Part shown: one piece after another, positions 16,813 through 24,763 of the stretch
Numbering within the stretch: the stretch's first letter is position 1
Layout of the letters: the number at the start of each line of letters is the position of its first letter
NCBI RefSeq assembly: GCF_004402705.1
Contig: NZ_SOFM01000045.1
Coordinates: 1 to 64,000, forward strand
DNA from: Cryobacterium mannosilyticum
Lineage (GTDB): Bacteria; Actinomycetota; Actinomycetes; Actinomycetales; Microbacteriaceae
Direction: 5' to 3'
DNA: 64,000 bases
Position numbers and translations under genes: made by a program
Notes under the pieces: model-generated
What the model was told of the DNA's origin: nothing
Database searches by the model: none
The model's input: only the letters and a program-made list of their open reading frames with translations

Positions 16813-18040
16813 CGTTTCCCTCGTCGGCCCCACCCTGGCCGACTTCGAGGCCGCCCGCTTCGTCGTCGCCACCGTCGCCCGGGTCACCCCGATGGAAAGC
16901 TCCCGCTACCTCAGCGAACTGCTCGGCTCGCCCGTGCACTTGAAGTGCGAGAACCTGCAGCGCACCGGGTCATACAAGATCCGCGGGGCCTACAACCGGC
17001 TCTCCCGGCTGACCGACGAGGAGAAGAGCCACGGCGTCGTCGCGGCCTCGGCCGGCAACCACGCCCAGGGGGTCGCGTTCGCCGCCCGTGAACTGGGCAT
17101 CAAGGCCACCATCTTCATGCCCGTCGGCGTTGCGCTGCCCAAGCTCCAGGCCACCCGCGACTACGGGGCGCACGTCATCCTGCGCGGGAACACGGTCGCC
17201 GAGCCGCTCCTGGCTGCCGCGGCCTACGCCATCGAGACCGGTGCGATCCTGATTCCGCCGTTCGACCACCCGGATGTCGTCACCGGCCAGGGCACGCTGG
17301 GCCTGGAGATCCTCGACCAGGTTCCGGGCCTCGACACCGTCATCGTGCCCATCGGCGGCGGGGGTCTGATCTCCGGCGTCGCGAGCGCGCTCAAGCAGCG
17401 CGCCGCCCGGGAGGGGCGCACGATCCGGGTGATCGGCGTGCAAGCGGAGAACGCCGCGGCGTACCCGCCGTCCCTGGCTGCGGGGGTGGCCACCGAGATC
17501 GTGATCTCGCCGACGATCGCCGACGGCATCGCGGTTGCCAAGCCGGGCCTGCTGAACTTCCAGATCGTGCGCGACATGGTCGACGAGGTCGTCACGGTCA
17601 CCGAGGACGACACCGCTCGCGCGCTGCTCGTGCTGCTCGAGCGCGCCAAACTCGTGGTCGAACCCGCCGGTGCGGTCGCCGTGGCGGCGATCCTGGCCGG
17701 GAAGATCTCCGCGTCCGGGCCCACCGTCGCGATCCTCAGCGGCGGAAACATCGACCCGCTGCTGATGCAGCGCGTGATCAGCCACGGCCTCGCGGCATCC
17801 GGTCGTTATCTCACCCTGCGGATCATGCTGCCCGACCGCCCGGGCCAGCTCGCCCGCATCTCGGAGCTGCTCGCGGAGGCGCACGCCAATGTGATCGAGG
17901 TGCTGCACACCCGGCACGGGGTGGGCCTGCAGATCAGCGAGGTCGAGCTGAACGTCAGCGTCGAAACCCGCGGACCCGACCACCGCCAGCACGTCGTCGA
18001 CGTGCTTCGCTCGGCCGGCTACGACCCGCAGGTCGACTAG
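16805..18040 (+). CDS. ilvA: Threonine ammonia-lyase (threonine deaminase)
   Basis: 411 residues. The PLP lysine is in RTGSYKIRGA, the phosphate loop is PIGGGGLISG, and the C-terminus carries an ACT-like regulatory domain (RIMLPDRPGQLARISELLAEA). It converts L-threonine to 2-oxobutanoate and ammonia, either for isoleucine synthesis or for catabolism. A single short ACT domain, rather than the long double one of E. coli IlvA, points to the shorter TdcB/actinobacterial type. ATG 16805 lies inside the end of the upstream transporter gene; a GTG at 16796 is an alternative. Confidence 0.9.
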   Translation: MSNVSLVGPTLADFEAARFVVATVARVTPMESSRYLSELLGSPVHLKCENLQRTGSYKIRGAYNRLSRLTDEEKSHGVVAASAGNHAQGVAFAARELGIKATIFMPVGVALPKLQATRDYGAHVILRGNTVAEPLLAAAAYAIETGAILIPPFDHPDVVTGQGTLGLEILDQVPGLDTVIVPIGGGGLISGVASALKQRAAREGRTIRVIGVQAENAAAYPPSLAAGVATEIVISPTIADGIAVAKPGLLNFQIVRDMVDEVVTVTEDDTARALLVLLERAKLVVEPAGAVAVAAILAGKISASGPTVAILSGGNIDPLLMQRVISHGLAASGRYLTLRIMLPDRPGQLARISELLAEAHANVIEVLHTRHGVGLQISEVELNVSVETRGPDHRQHVVDVLRSAGYDPQVD

Positions 18041-18053
18041 TCCGGTCTGCGCC

Positions 18054-18083
18054 GGCTCGACCACCGCCCTCGGTGGTCGAGCC
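18054..18083. terminator. Hairpin GGCTCGACCACCG / CGGTGGTCGAGCC between convergent ilvA and greA
   Basis: A 13-base perfect stem with a CCCT loop and no T-tract, 14 bases after the ilvA stop and 27 bases before the greA stop. It is the same motif as 9961-9984. Probably a bidirectional terminator. Confidence 0.6.
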
Positions 18084-18109
18084 TGACGAGACCCCGCCGG
18101 CTCGGCCGG

Positions 18110-18601
18110 CTAGTTGCCGGCCCAGGTCTCGACGAGAAGGATCTCGACGGCGATGTCCTTGCCGCCGGGCGTGGTGTACGACGTCTTCGCCCCGACCCTC
18201 AGCCCGAGGATCGCGGAGCCGAGCGGGCTCTGCTCGCTGAACACGTCGAGGTCGCTGCCTCCGGCGATCTCGCGGCTGCCGATCAGGAATCGCGTCTCGT
18301 CGCCCGCGATCGTCGCGGTGATGACGGTGCCGGGCTCGACGACGCCCTGGCTTTCGGGCGCGTGGCCGACCTCGGCATTGCGCAGCAGCACGACGAGGGT
18401 GCGGATGCGCGCCTCCATTTTGCCCTGCTCGTCCTTGGCGGCGTGGTAGCCGGAGTTCTCCTTGAGGTCGCCCTCTTCACGCGCGGACTCGATCTTCTTG
18501 GCGATCTCGACCCGTCCGACGGTGCTCAGGGACTCAAGCTCGGCAGCCAGGCGGTCATAGGCCTCCTGGGTCAGCCAGGTGACCGTTGTTGGGGTAGTCA
18601 T
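18110..18601 (-). CDS. greA: Transcription elongation factor GreA
   Basis: 163 residues from the ATG at 18601, chosen because AGGAGGAG lies eight bases upstream; the frame is open further but without support. The N-terminal coiled coil ends in REEGDLKENSGYHAAKDEQG, whose acidic tip (D and E of GDLKEN) reaches the RNA polymerase active site to stimulate cleavage of backtracked RNA. The C-terminal FKBP-like domain follows (from about 85). Divergent from the mca side and next to the DUF4307 gene, as in Mycobacterium. Confidence 0.95.
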   Translation of the reverse strand: MTTPTTVTWLTQEAYDRLAAELESLSTVGRVEIAKKIESAREEGDLKENSGYHAAKDEQGKMEARIRTLVVLLRNAEVGHAPESQGVVEPGTVITATIAGDETRFLIGSREIAGGSDLDVFSEQSPLGSAILGLRVGAKTSYTTPGGKDIAVEILLVETWAGN

Positions 18602-18707
18602 GGGTGCTCCTCCTCGTGCGCGTAGTGCGGTGAGTGTGACGCGCAGGGTTCGCCTGCGGCAATACAACGGACGCCCCGACGTATCACGTCGGGGCGAAGT
18701 CACCAGT

Positions 18708-19109
18708 CTAGGTCAGCCAGCATCGGTAAATCAATCCGGTGTTGCTCTGCTCGGTCGTCTGGACAACCTCGGTGAAGGCCCGGGAATACCGCTCGCTGGG
18801 CGGCAGGTCGATCACCTTCCAGCCGACGACGGTGAAGCCCTCGTTCAGCGCCTCGACCGCGCAACTCGCCGCCCGTCCGACCGGGATCGACGCCTCGAAG
18901 GTGACGCTGACGCTGTGCTCGTCGATGATGCTGTGCCGGATGTCCCGGGTCTCCAGCAAGGGCTGTGACCCGCCCAGCCCGATCCAGACCACCCAGCCCA
19001 CGAGCACGGCGAGGAGGGTTCCCGCGCCGATCCAGAGCAGCCGCCGGTCACGGACACGCCGATTCGGGGCGCGACCGTACCGGGTGTCGAGGTTGCTGGT
19101 GACTCCCAC
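18708..19109 (-). CDS. DUF4307 membrane protein
   Basis: 133 residues from a GTG at 19109 with GGAG five bases upstream; a TTG at 19133 would add eight residues. It begins with TSNLDTRYGRAP, the family opening, then has one TM helix (LLWIGAGTLLAVLVGWVVWIGL) and an extracytoplasmic beta domain. Members are actinobacterial, usually sit between greA and mca, and have no known function. The conserved linkage suggests a link to mycothiol or the envelope, but that is only context. Confidence 0.85.
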   Translation of the reverse strand: MGVTSNLDTRYGRAPNRRVRDRRLLWIGAGTLLAVLVGWVVWIGLGGSQPLLETRDIRHSIIDEHSVSVTFEASIPVGRAASCAVEALNEGFTVVGWKVIDLPPSERYSRAFTEVVQTTEQSNTGLIYRCWLT

Positions 19110-19178
19110 TGCGGCTCCACACTCACTGTTCAACGATTAGTCTTATCTCAAGGTTATCTGGCATTTCTGAGGAGTTTG

Positions 19179-20042
19179 ATGACACTGCGACTCTTGGCGG
19201 TGCACGCCCATCCCGACGACGAGTCGAGCAAGGGCGCGGCAACCTACGCCTACTATCGGAGCCTCGGCGCCGACGTGCTGGTGCTCAGCTGCACCGGGGG
19301 CGAGCGCGGCAGCATCCTCAACGACGCCATGGCCGGCCACGCCATGGCCGAGCGCGACCTCGCCGGCCTCCGCCGGCTCGAGATGCAGGCCGCGCAGGGC
19401 CACCTGGGTGTGCAGCACCGCTGGCTGGGCTACGAAGACTCCGGAATGAACGATGACGGCTCCGTTCCGTCCAACTCGTTCGCCGCCATCCCGCTCGACA
19501 TCTCGGCCGAAGCCGTCGTGCGGGTCATCCGGGAGTTCCGGCCGCACGTGCTCATCACTTACGACGAGAACGGCGGCTACCCGCACCCCGACCACATCCG
19601 CTGCCACGACGTGTCGATGGAGGCCTACCGGGCTGCGGCCGACCCGGCCAGGTACCCGGATGCCGGTGCCCCCTGGCAGATCGACAAGCTCTACTTCGAC
19701 CGGATCTTCAACCTCGAACGGGTCGACGCGATGTTCCTCGAACTGAGCGTCACCGAGCCGGAGTCTCCGCTGCTGGAGCCGCTCGGCGAGGCACGCGAAT
19801 GGATGAAGAACTACCCGAAGCTGGCGACGACCCACGTGCCCGTCGGCGACTTCCTCGAGGCAAGGGACGCGGCCCTCCGTTCGCACGCGAGCCAGGTGGC
19901 GCCCGGGAGCAGCTTCTTCTTCTGGCCCAACGACCTCATCCGCAAGGCCTGGCCGTACGAGGACTTCCAGCTCGTCGAATCGAAAGTTGACACCGAAATG
20001 CCCGAATCCGATCTCTTCGCCGGCGTGCGGGACGACTCGTGA
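19179..20042 (+). CDS. mca: Mycothiol S-conjugate amidase
   Basis: 287 residues of the PIG-L/LmbE zinc amidase family. The metal motif is HAHPDDE (His11, Asp14), and the later HPDH (in YPHPDHIRC) gives the third ligand. Length and the C-terminal VAPGSSFFFWP block fit Mca rather than MshB. Mca cuts mycothiol conjugates into a mercapturic acid for export and GlcN-Ins for recycling. GAGGAG lies four bases before ATG 19179; a TTG one codon earlier is possible. The stop overlaps the next small gene (GTGA). Confidence 0.92.
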   Translation: MTLRLLAVHAHPDDESSKGAATYAYYRSLGADVLVLSCTGGERGSILNDAMAGHAMAERDLAGLRRLEMQAAQGHLGVQHRWLGYEDSGMNDDGSVPSNSFAAIPLDISAEAVVRVIREFRPHVLITYDENGGYPHPDHIRCHDVSMEAYRAAADPARYPDAGAPWQIDKLYFDRIFNLERVDAMFLELSVTEPESPLLEPLGEAREWMKNYPKLATTHVPVGDFLEARDAALRSHASQVAPGSSFFFWPNDLIRKAWPYEDFQLVESKVDTEMPESDLFAGVRDDS

Positions 20043-20344
20043 ACGCGTTCCTGCTCGGGCCGGTCGCGGGTTTCGTGCTGGCGAACAGCCCGCCGCCCGA
20101 ATTCAACCCGGACACGGTGACCCCGGGGCCGGCCGGCTTCGTGGCGATCTTCTTCGTCGCCGCGATGGTGGTGTTGCTGGGGTTCGACCTGAACCGGCGC
20201 GTCCGCCGCAACACCTACCGTGCCCAGATCAAGGAGCGCCTCGCCGCCGAGATGGCCGCGAACGCCGCGCAGGACACGGGCGGCACGGATGCTGCCGGCG
20301 CAGCCGGCAGCCAGGACACCGGACAGCAGACGCCCGGCCAGTAG
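20039..20344 (+). CDS. Small single-TM membrane protein linked to mca
   Basis: 101 residues from a GTG overlapping the mca stop. There is a short hydrophobic N-terminus, then a TM helix (GFVAIFFVAAMVVLLGFDL), then a basic juxtamembrane segment (NRRVRRNTYRAQIKERLAAE) and a Gly/Asp/Gln-rich tail. A protein of this size and shape is found after mca in many actinobacteria. Function unknown; translational coupling suggests it works with Mca. Confidence 0.8.
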   Translation: MNAFLLGPVAGFVLANSPPPEFNPDTVTPGPAGFVAIFFVAAMVVLLGFDLNRRVRRNTYRAQIKERLAAEMAANAAQDTGGTDAAGAAGSQDTGQQTPGQ

Positions 20345-20403
20345 ACCGTCCAGTCGGCCGGCCCCAGCAGGCCGGCCAGTTGACCGGCCACTGGCCGCCC
20401 CCG

Positions 20404-21105
20404 TCAGGGGTAGAGCGGGTGGGTCGCGATGATCAGGATCGCCACCCAGTGGCAGAGGAACGCCACCACGGTCAGGCTGTGGAAGATCTCGTGGAACCCG
20501 AACACGCCCGGCACCGGGTTGGGCTTCTTCATCCCGTAGACCACGGCGCCGACCGAGTAGCACAGGCCGCCCACCATGATCAGGGTCATCATCGCCGCGT
20601 TCGCCTGGAAGAAGTCGACGATGAACATCAACGCGCCCCAGCCCAGGGCGAGGTAGAGCGGAACGTAGAGCCAGCGCGGCGCGTGGATCCAGAACACGCG
20701 GAAGGCGATCCCCAGGATCGCGCCGCCCCAGACCAGTGAGAGCAGCAGGATCGACTTCGCCGGAGGCAGGGCCAGAACCGCGATCGGCGTGTACGAACCC
20801 GCGATCAGCAGGAAGATGTTGGCGTGGTCGATGCGCTTGAGCACGAGCCTGGTCATCGGCTTCCAGTTGAACCGGTGGTACAGCGCCGAGTTGCCGAAGA
20901 GGAGCATCGAGCTGAGCACGAAGACGAACGAACTCCACTTCGCAGCGTCCCCGTCGGCGAGCAGGAGCAGGACGATACCGGCCACGATCGTGACCGGGAA
21001 CGTGCCGGCGTGGATCCAGCCTCGCCAGGTGGGTTTGACGTCATCCGGGTTCGGAGTGTCATTCTCCAGCAGGGGCAGGTTGGGGATGTCGTCCTCGGTG
21101 GCCAT
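20404..21105 (-). CDS. trhA: Hemolysin III/PAQR family membrane protein
   Basis: 233 residues from the ATG at 21105; the longer open frame is antisense to the prenyltransferase gene. Seven TM helices carry the family motifs: NSALYHRFNW (S and H of motif A), RIDHANIFLLIAGSYTP, and GFHEIFH near the end. The conserved Ser/Asp/His residues resemble the zinc site of PAQR receptors. Bacterial TrhA has been linked to membrane-fluidity homeostasis; direct hemolysis is doubtful. It is divergent from the cis-prenyltransferase gene, the same arrangement as Rv1085c/Rv1086. Confidence 0.88.
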   Translation of the reverse strand: MATEDDIPNLPLLENDTPNPDDVKPTWRGWIHAGTFPVTIVAGIVLLLLADGDAAKWSSFVFVLSSMLLFGNSALYHRFNWKPMTRLVLKRIDHANIFLLIAGSYTPIAVLALPPAKSILLLSLVWGGAILGIAFRVFWIHAPRWLYVPLYLALGWGALMFIVDFFQANAAMMTLIMVGGLCYSVGAVVYGMKKPNPVPGVFGFHEIFHSLTVVAFLCHWVAILIIATHPLYP

Positions 21106-21174
21106 GCAGCCAGAATACGACAGGGCGCATGCCCGGTGCGGCACGCGAGCGCCAATGTGGGCTACCGTGAACGT

Positions 21175-21960
21175 GTGCAGAAGCGGCAGGTTCCCTGGGC
21201 GCGCGGCATCCTCTACGGGGTGTACCAGCGTCGCCTTCGTCGCGGGCTGACGCCGGACGTGCTTCCGGACCACGTGGCCATGATCATCGACGGCAACCGG
21301 CGGTGGGCCAGGCAGCTCGGCTTCGATTCGGCCGCCCACGGGCACCGGGCCGGGGCCGCCAAGATGCGCGAGTTCCTCAAATGGTGCGACGACCTCGGCA
21401 TCTCGGTGGTCACGCTGTACCTCCTCTCCTCGGACAACCTGACCAACCGCGGGAGCGAAGAACTCTCCGAACTGACCAAGATCATCGCCAAACTCGCCGA
21501 GGAGCTCTCCCGCTACCGGGACTGGCGGGTGCAGCACGTCGGGTCCAAGGCCGGACTGCCCGACGCCCTCGTCGCGGCGCTCGACGCCGCGGAGGCGCGG
21601 ACCGCCCGCAGGAAGGGCCTGCACATCAACCTCGCCGTCGGCTACGGCGGGCGCACGGAGATCACCGACGCGATGCGCAGCATCGTCGGCGCGCACCTCG
21701 AGAACGGCGGCACGCTCTCCGACCTCGCCGAGACGCTCACTCCGGACCTGATCGGCGCCCACCTCTACACCGGCGGGCAGCCCGACCCCGACCTGGTCAT
21801 CCGCACCTCGGGGGAGCAGCGGATCAGCGACTTCATGCTCTGGCAGAGCGCGCACAGCGAGTTCTACTTCGTCGAGGCCCTCGGGCCCGACCTCCGCCAG
21901 GTGGACTTCCTGCGGGCCCTCCGCGACTTCGCCAAACGCCAGCGCCGATTCGGCGGGTAG
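21175..21960 (+). CDS. cis-prenyltransferase (undecaprenyl/Z-FPP synthase family)
   Basis: 261 residues from a GTG at 21175; nothing upstream in the frame has a ribosome site and the mRNA may have almost no leader. The substrate motif HVAMIIDGNRRWAR contains the catalytic Asp, and the C-terminal signature is DLVIRTSGEQRISDFMLWQ. These enzymes add isopentenyl units in cis to allylic diphosphates. Actinobacteria often have two copies, a short-chain Z-farnesyl diphosphate synthase (Rv1086 type) and a long-chain one; the position next to trhA favours the Rv1086 type. Chain length cannot be told from sequence alone. Confidence 0.88.
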   Translation: MQKRQVPWARGILYGVYQRRLRRGLTPDVLPDHVAMIIDGNRRWARQLGFDSAAHGHRAGAAKMREFLKWCDDLGISVVTLYLLSSDNLTNRGSEELSELTKIIAKLAEELSRYRDWRVQHVGSKAGLPDALVAALDAAEARTARRKGLHINLAVGYGGRTEITDAMRSIVGAHLENGGTLSDLAETLTPDLIGAHLYTGGQPDPDLVIRTSGEQRISDFMLWQSAHSEFYFVEALGPDLRQVDFLRALRDFAKRQRRFGG

Positions 21961-21967
21961 GAGACCG

Positions 21968-23089
21968 ATGGACGCCGTCGACCGGTTCGCGGGGGGCTTC
22001 CTCGAGGAGCCCGGCTACCTCGACTACGCCCGGGTCGGGCCGATGTCCGCCGCGGTCGTCGCCGAGACCCTCGGCCAGAGCGAGGTGCTCTCCCGCGCCC
22101 GTTACGGCAGCCTCGCGCACCTGCACGAGCAGGACGAACGGCTGCGGACCGCGGTCGCGCAGGCCACGGGATTCCGCGCCGATCAGGTCGTCTGCGAGCC
22201 GAACACCACCACGGGGATCATGCAGGCCATGTTCGGCCTGACCGGTGCGGTCCTCCTCTCGCCGAACGACTTCCCGACCGTTCCCTTCGCCGCCGTCCGG
22301 GCGGCCGAGGCCCTGCGTGTCGTCGAGCCGGTCTGGCTGGCGACCGAGCACGGCAGGGTCACGCCCGGCGAGATCAGGGAGCAGCTCACCCCGGCCACCG
22401 TCGCTGTCGCGGTCTGCCTGGTCGACTCCCGCACCGGTCACCGGGCCGACCTCGACGGCATCCGCCAGGTCATCGGTGACCGCCTGCTGATCGTCGACGC
22501 CATCCAGGGCTTCGGGGTCGTCGACGCCCCCTACGAGGTGGCGGATGTCGTCGCCTCCGGCGGCCAGAAATGGACCAGGGCAGGCTGGGGCACCGGGTTC
22601 CTCGCCCTGAGCGACCGGGCGGTGGAGCGTCTGGTGCCGGTCTTCTCCGGTTTCGCCGGCACCGACACCGCCGAGCCGTGGGATGAGGTGCTGCCGCCGA
22701 GCCGGAGCGCCAACGCATTCCGGGTGAGCAATGGAGACCCGATCGCCCAGGCGAGGTTCGCCGCCGCCCTCGACGACATCGCCCAGGTCGGCATCGGCCG
22801 GATCGAGGCCGCCGTCGCCGTGAACGTGTCGGAGCTGATCGACCTGGCCGACGAGTTCGCGATCCCGGTCGTCTCCTCACGCGACGAGCGGGAACGGGCG
22901 GGCATCGTGGTGCTCGAACCGCCCAAGGCCCAGCTGACCGTGCTGACTGCGGCCCTGCACAACCACGGGGTGACGGCCACCACCCGGGGCGGCACGGTGC
23001 GGCTCTGCGCCCACGCCGTGCTCTCGGTTGACACGGTCGACATGCTCCGCGGGGCGTTCACGTCGTATGCCATCGCGGCGATCTACTGA
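21968..23089 (+). CDS. PLP-dependent aminotransferase class V-fold protein
   Basis: 373 residues. The fold-type I PLP lysine is in ASGGQKWTRAGWGTGF (about 199-200), with the aspartate that contacts the pyridine nitrogen in LLIVDAIQGFG. The overall pattern (cysteine-desulfurase/kynureninase-like superfamily) is clear, but I cannot assign a reaction. It follows the prenyltransferase by seven bases, so the two are probably co-transcribed. Confidence 0.8.
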   Translation: MDAVDRFAGGFLEEPGYLDYARVGPMSAAVVAETLGQSEVLSRARYGSLAHLHEQDERLRTAVAQATGFRADQVVCEPNTTTGIMQAMFGLTGAVLLSPNDFPTVPFAAVRAAEALRVVEPVWLATEHGRVTPGEIREQLTPATVAVAVCLVDSRTGHRADLDGIRQVIGDRLLIVDAIQGFGVVDAPYEVADVVASGGQKWTRAGWGTGFLALSDRAVERLVPVFSGFAGTDTAEPWDEVLPPSRSANAFRVSNGDPIAQARFAAALDDIAQVGIGRIEAAVAVNVSELIDLADEFAIPVVSSRDERERAGIVVLEPPKAQLTVLTAALHNHGVTATTRGGTVRLCAHAVLSVDTVDMLRGAFTSYAIAAIY

Positions 23090-23254
23090 GCCGGCGTCTT
23101 CGTGGGGAACGCCGGCAGCCCGGTGACGGATTGATTAACGTCTGATATCAATGGGCGTGTCGGACTTCCCCTGGAACCCTTCGGAAAGTAGCGTCACATC
23201 CATCAGGTATAGCGCCTGGTCGAGACGGCCACATAAGTACGGCTCGAGACCTTA

Positions 23255-24658
23255 GTGGCCAACTCGCAAACACAATCCGCGCCTTTCGAGGCCGGGGTGG
23301 GAGTGGTTGTGACCGCTAATCAGATCGACCAAAAAGGTTCGCACCGAAGCATCGCCGGGGCAGACCAAGCCGAGTGCACGTACGTGCTTGACACCTCCGT
23401 CCTCCTGTCCGATCCCAAGGCGATCTTCCGTTTCGCGGAGCACGCGGTCGTGCTCCCCGTCGTCGTGATCGCGGAACTCGAGTCCAAGCGCAACGACCCG
23501 GAGATCGGGTACTTCGCCCGCCAGGCCCTGCGGCTTCTCGACGAGCTGCGGGTCAAGCACGAACGACTCGACTTCCCGATCCCGGTCGGTGAGGGCGGCA
23601 GCCTGCGGGTGGAACTGAACCACTCCAACATGTCGGTGCTCCCGTCCGGGCTGCAGCTCGGTGACAACGACTCGCGCATCCTGGCCGTGGCGATGAACCT
23701 CGCCAACGACGGGCTCAACGTGACCGTCGTCTCCAAGGACCTCCCGCTGCGGGTCAAAGCCGCGTCGATCGGACTCCTCGCTGACGAGTACCGGCACGAG
23801 CTCGCGGTCGACTCCGGCTGGACCGGCATGGACGAGATCACCCTCGGTTCCAACCAGATCAACGAACTGTACGAGAACGAGGTCATGCACACCCGGCTCG
23901 TGCAGGACATGCCCGTCAACACGGGCCTGGTCATCCACTCCGACCGTGGCTCCGCCCTGGGGCGGGTCACCGGCAAGGGTGAGATGAAGCTCGTGCGCGG
24001 CGACCGGGACGTCTTCGGGCTGAAGGGCCGGTCGGCCGAGCAGCGCCTGGCCATCGACCTGCTGCTCGACCCGGAGATCGGCATCCTGTCGCTTGGGGGG
24101 CGAGCCGGTACGGGGAAGTCGGCGCTCGCCCTGTGCGCCGGCCTCGAGGCCGTGCTGGAGCGCCAGCAGCATCGCAAGATCATGGTCTTCCGGCCGCTCT
24201 ACGCGGTCGGCGGGCAGGAGCTGGGGTACCTTCCCGGCGACGCGAACGAGAAGATGAGCCCGTGGGCGCAGGCGGTCTTCGACACGCTCGGGGCAATCGT
24301 CTCGGAGAACGTGCTGGAGGAGGTCCTCGACCGCGGCATCCTCGAGGTGCTGCCGCTCACGCACATCCGCGGCCGTTCGCTGCACGACGCGTTCGTGATC
24401 GTGGACGAGGCGCAGTCCCTGGAGCGGAACGTGCTGCTCACGGTGCTCAGCCGGATCGGGCAGAACTCCCGCGTCGTGCTCACCCACGACGTCGCCCAAC
24501 GGGACAACCTCCGGGTCGGCCGCTTCGACGGGGTGGCCTCGGTGATCGAGACATTGAAGGGACATCCGCTGTTCGCGCACATGACGCTCACCCGTTCGGA
24601 GCGCAGTGCCATCGCCGCGCTCGTCACCGAGATGCTCGAGGGCAACGAACCCGCCTGA
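23255..24658 (+). CDS. PhoH family ATPase with N-terminal PIN domain (PhoH2-type)
   Basis: Up to 467 residues. The PIN-type RNase domain begins at TYVLDTSVLLSDP (about 44), and further acidic residues follow (ELESKRNDPE, DNDSRILA). The C-terminal PhoH helicase-like ATPase has Walker A GGRAGTGKSAL and Walker B AFVIVDEAQSLE. PIN-PhoH fusions act as sequence-specific RNA helicase/RNases in mycobacteria (PhoH2). The start is unsure: GTG 23255 gives a Gln/Ser-rich extension, and a GTG about 19 codons later (before TANQIDQ) has a GGGAG upstream. The 165-base gap before it holds no structure I can name. Confidence 0.9.
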   Translation: MANSQTQSAPFEAGVGVVVTANQIDQKGSHRSIAGADQAECTYVLDTSVLLSDPKAIFRFAEHAVVLPVVVIAELESKRNDPEIGYFARQALRLLDELRVKHERLDFPIPVGEGGSLRVELNHSNMSVLPSGLQLGDNDSRILAVAMNLANDGLNVTVVSKDLPLRVKAASIGLLADEYRHELAVDSGWTGMDEITLGSNQINELYENEVMHTRLVQDMPVNTGLVIHSDRGSALGRVTGKGEMKLVRGDRDVFGLKGRSAEQRLAIDLLLDPEIGILSLGGRAGTGKSALALCAGLEAVLERQQHRKIMVFRPLYAVGGQELGYLPGDANEKMSPWAQAVFDTLGAIVSENVLEEVLDRGILEVLPLTHIRGRSLHDAFVIVDEAQSLERNVLLTVLSRIGQNSRVVLTHDVAQRDNLRVGRFDGVASVIETLKGHPLFAHMTLTRSERSAIAALVTEMLEGNEPA

Positions 24659-24669
24659 GGTCCGCGCCC

Positions 24670-24754
24670 GTCAAATTCGACGGAGATTTTAGCGACACAG
24701 GCGGTTCTGAAGCAGAAACGGCAGTGTTCGGACAAAATCTCCGTCGAATTTGAC
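24670..24754. repeat. 85-bp element with a perfect 21-bp inverted repeat
   Basis: Arms 24670-24690 (GTCAAATTCGACGGAG...) and 24734-24754 are exact reverse complements, with a 43-base spacer. It lies between the convergent ends of phoH and fumC. It is noticeably more AT-rich than its surroundings. It may be a terminator for both genes or a MITE-like insertion. Confidence 0.7.
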
Positions 24755-24763
24755 AGCAGGCGG

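Noticed and set aside
14878..16887. 669-codon open frame antisense to the ABC ATPase and AI-2E genes
   Set aside because: Asp/Glu/Arg/His-rich shadow with no recognisable domain.
20824..21960. Upstream extension of the cis-prenyltransferase frame to 20824
   Set aside because: It overlaps the antisense trhA-like gene and gives non-family sequence; GTG 21175 begins the conserved part.
23090..23254. Riboswitch before phoH
   Set aside because: I looked for a conserved structured leader (ydaO-like or other) and found no matching core motif.
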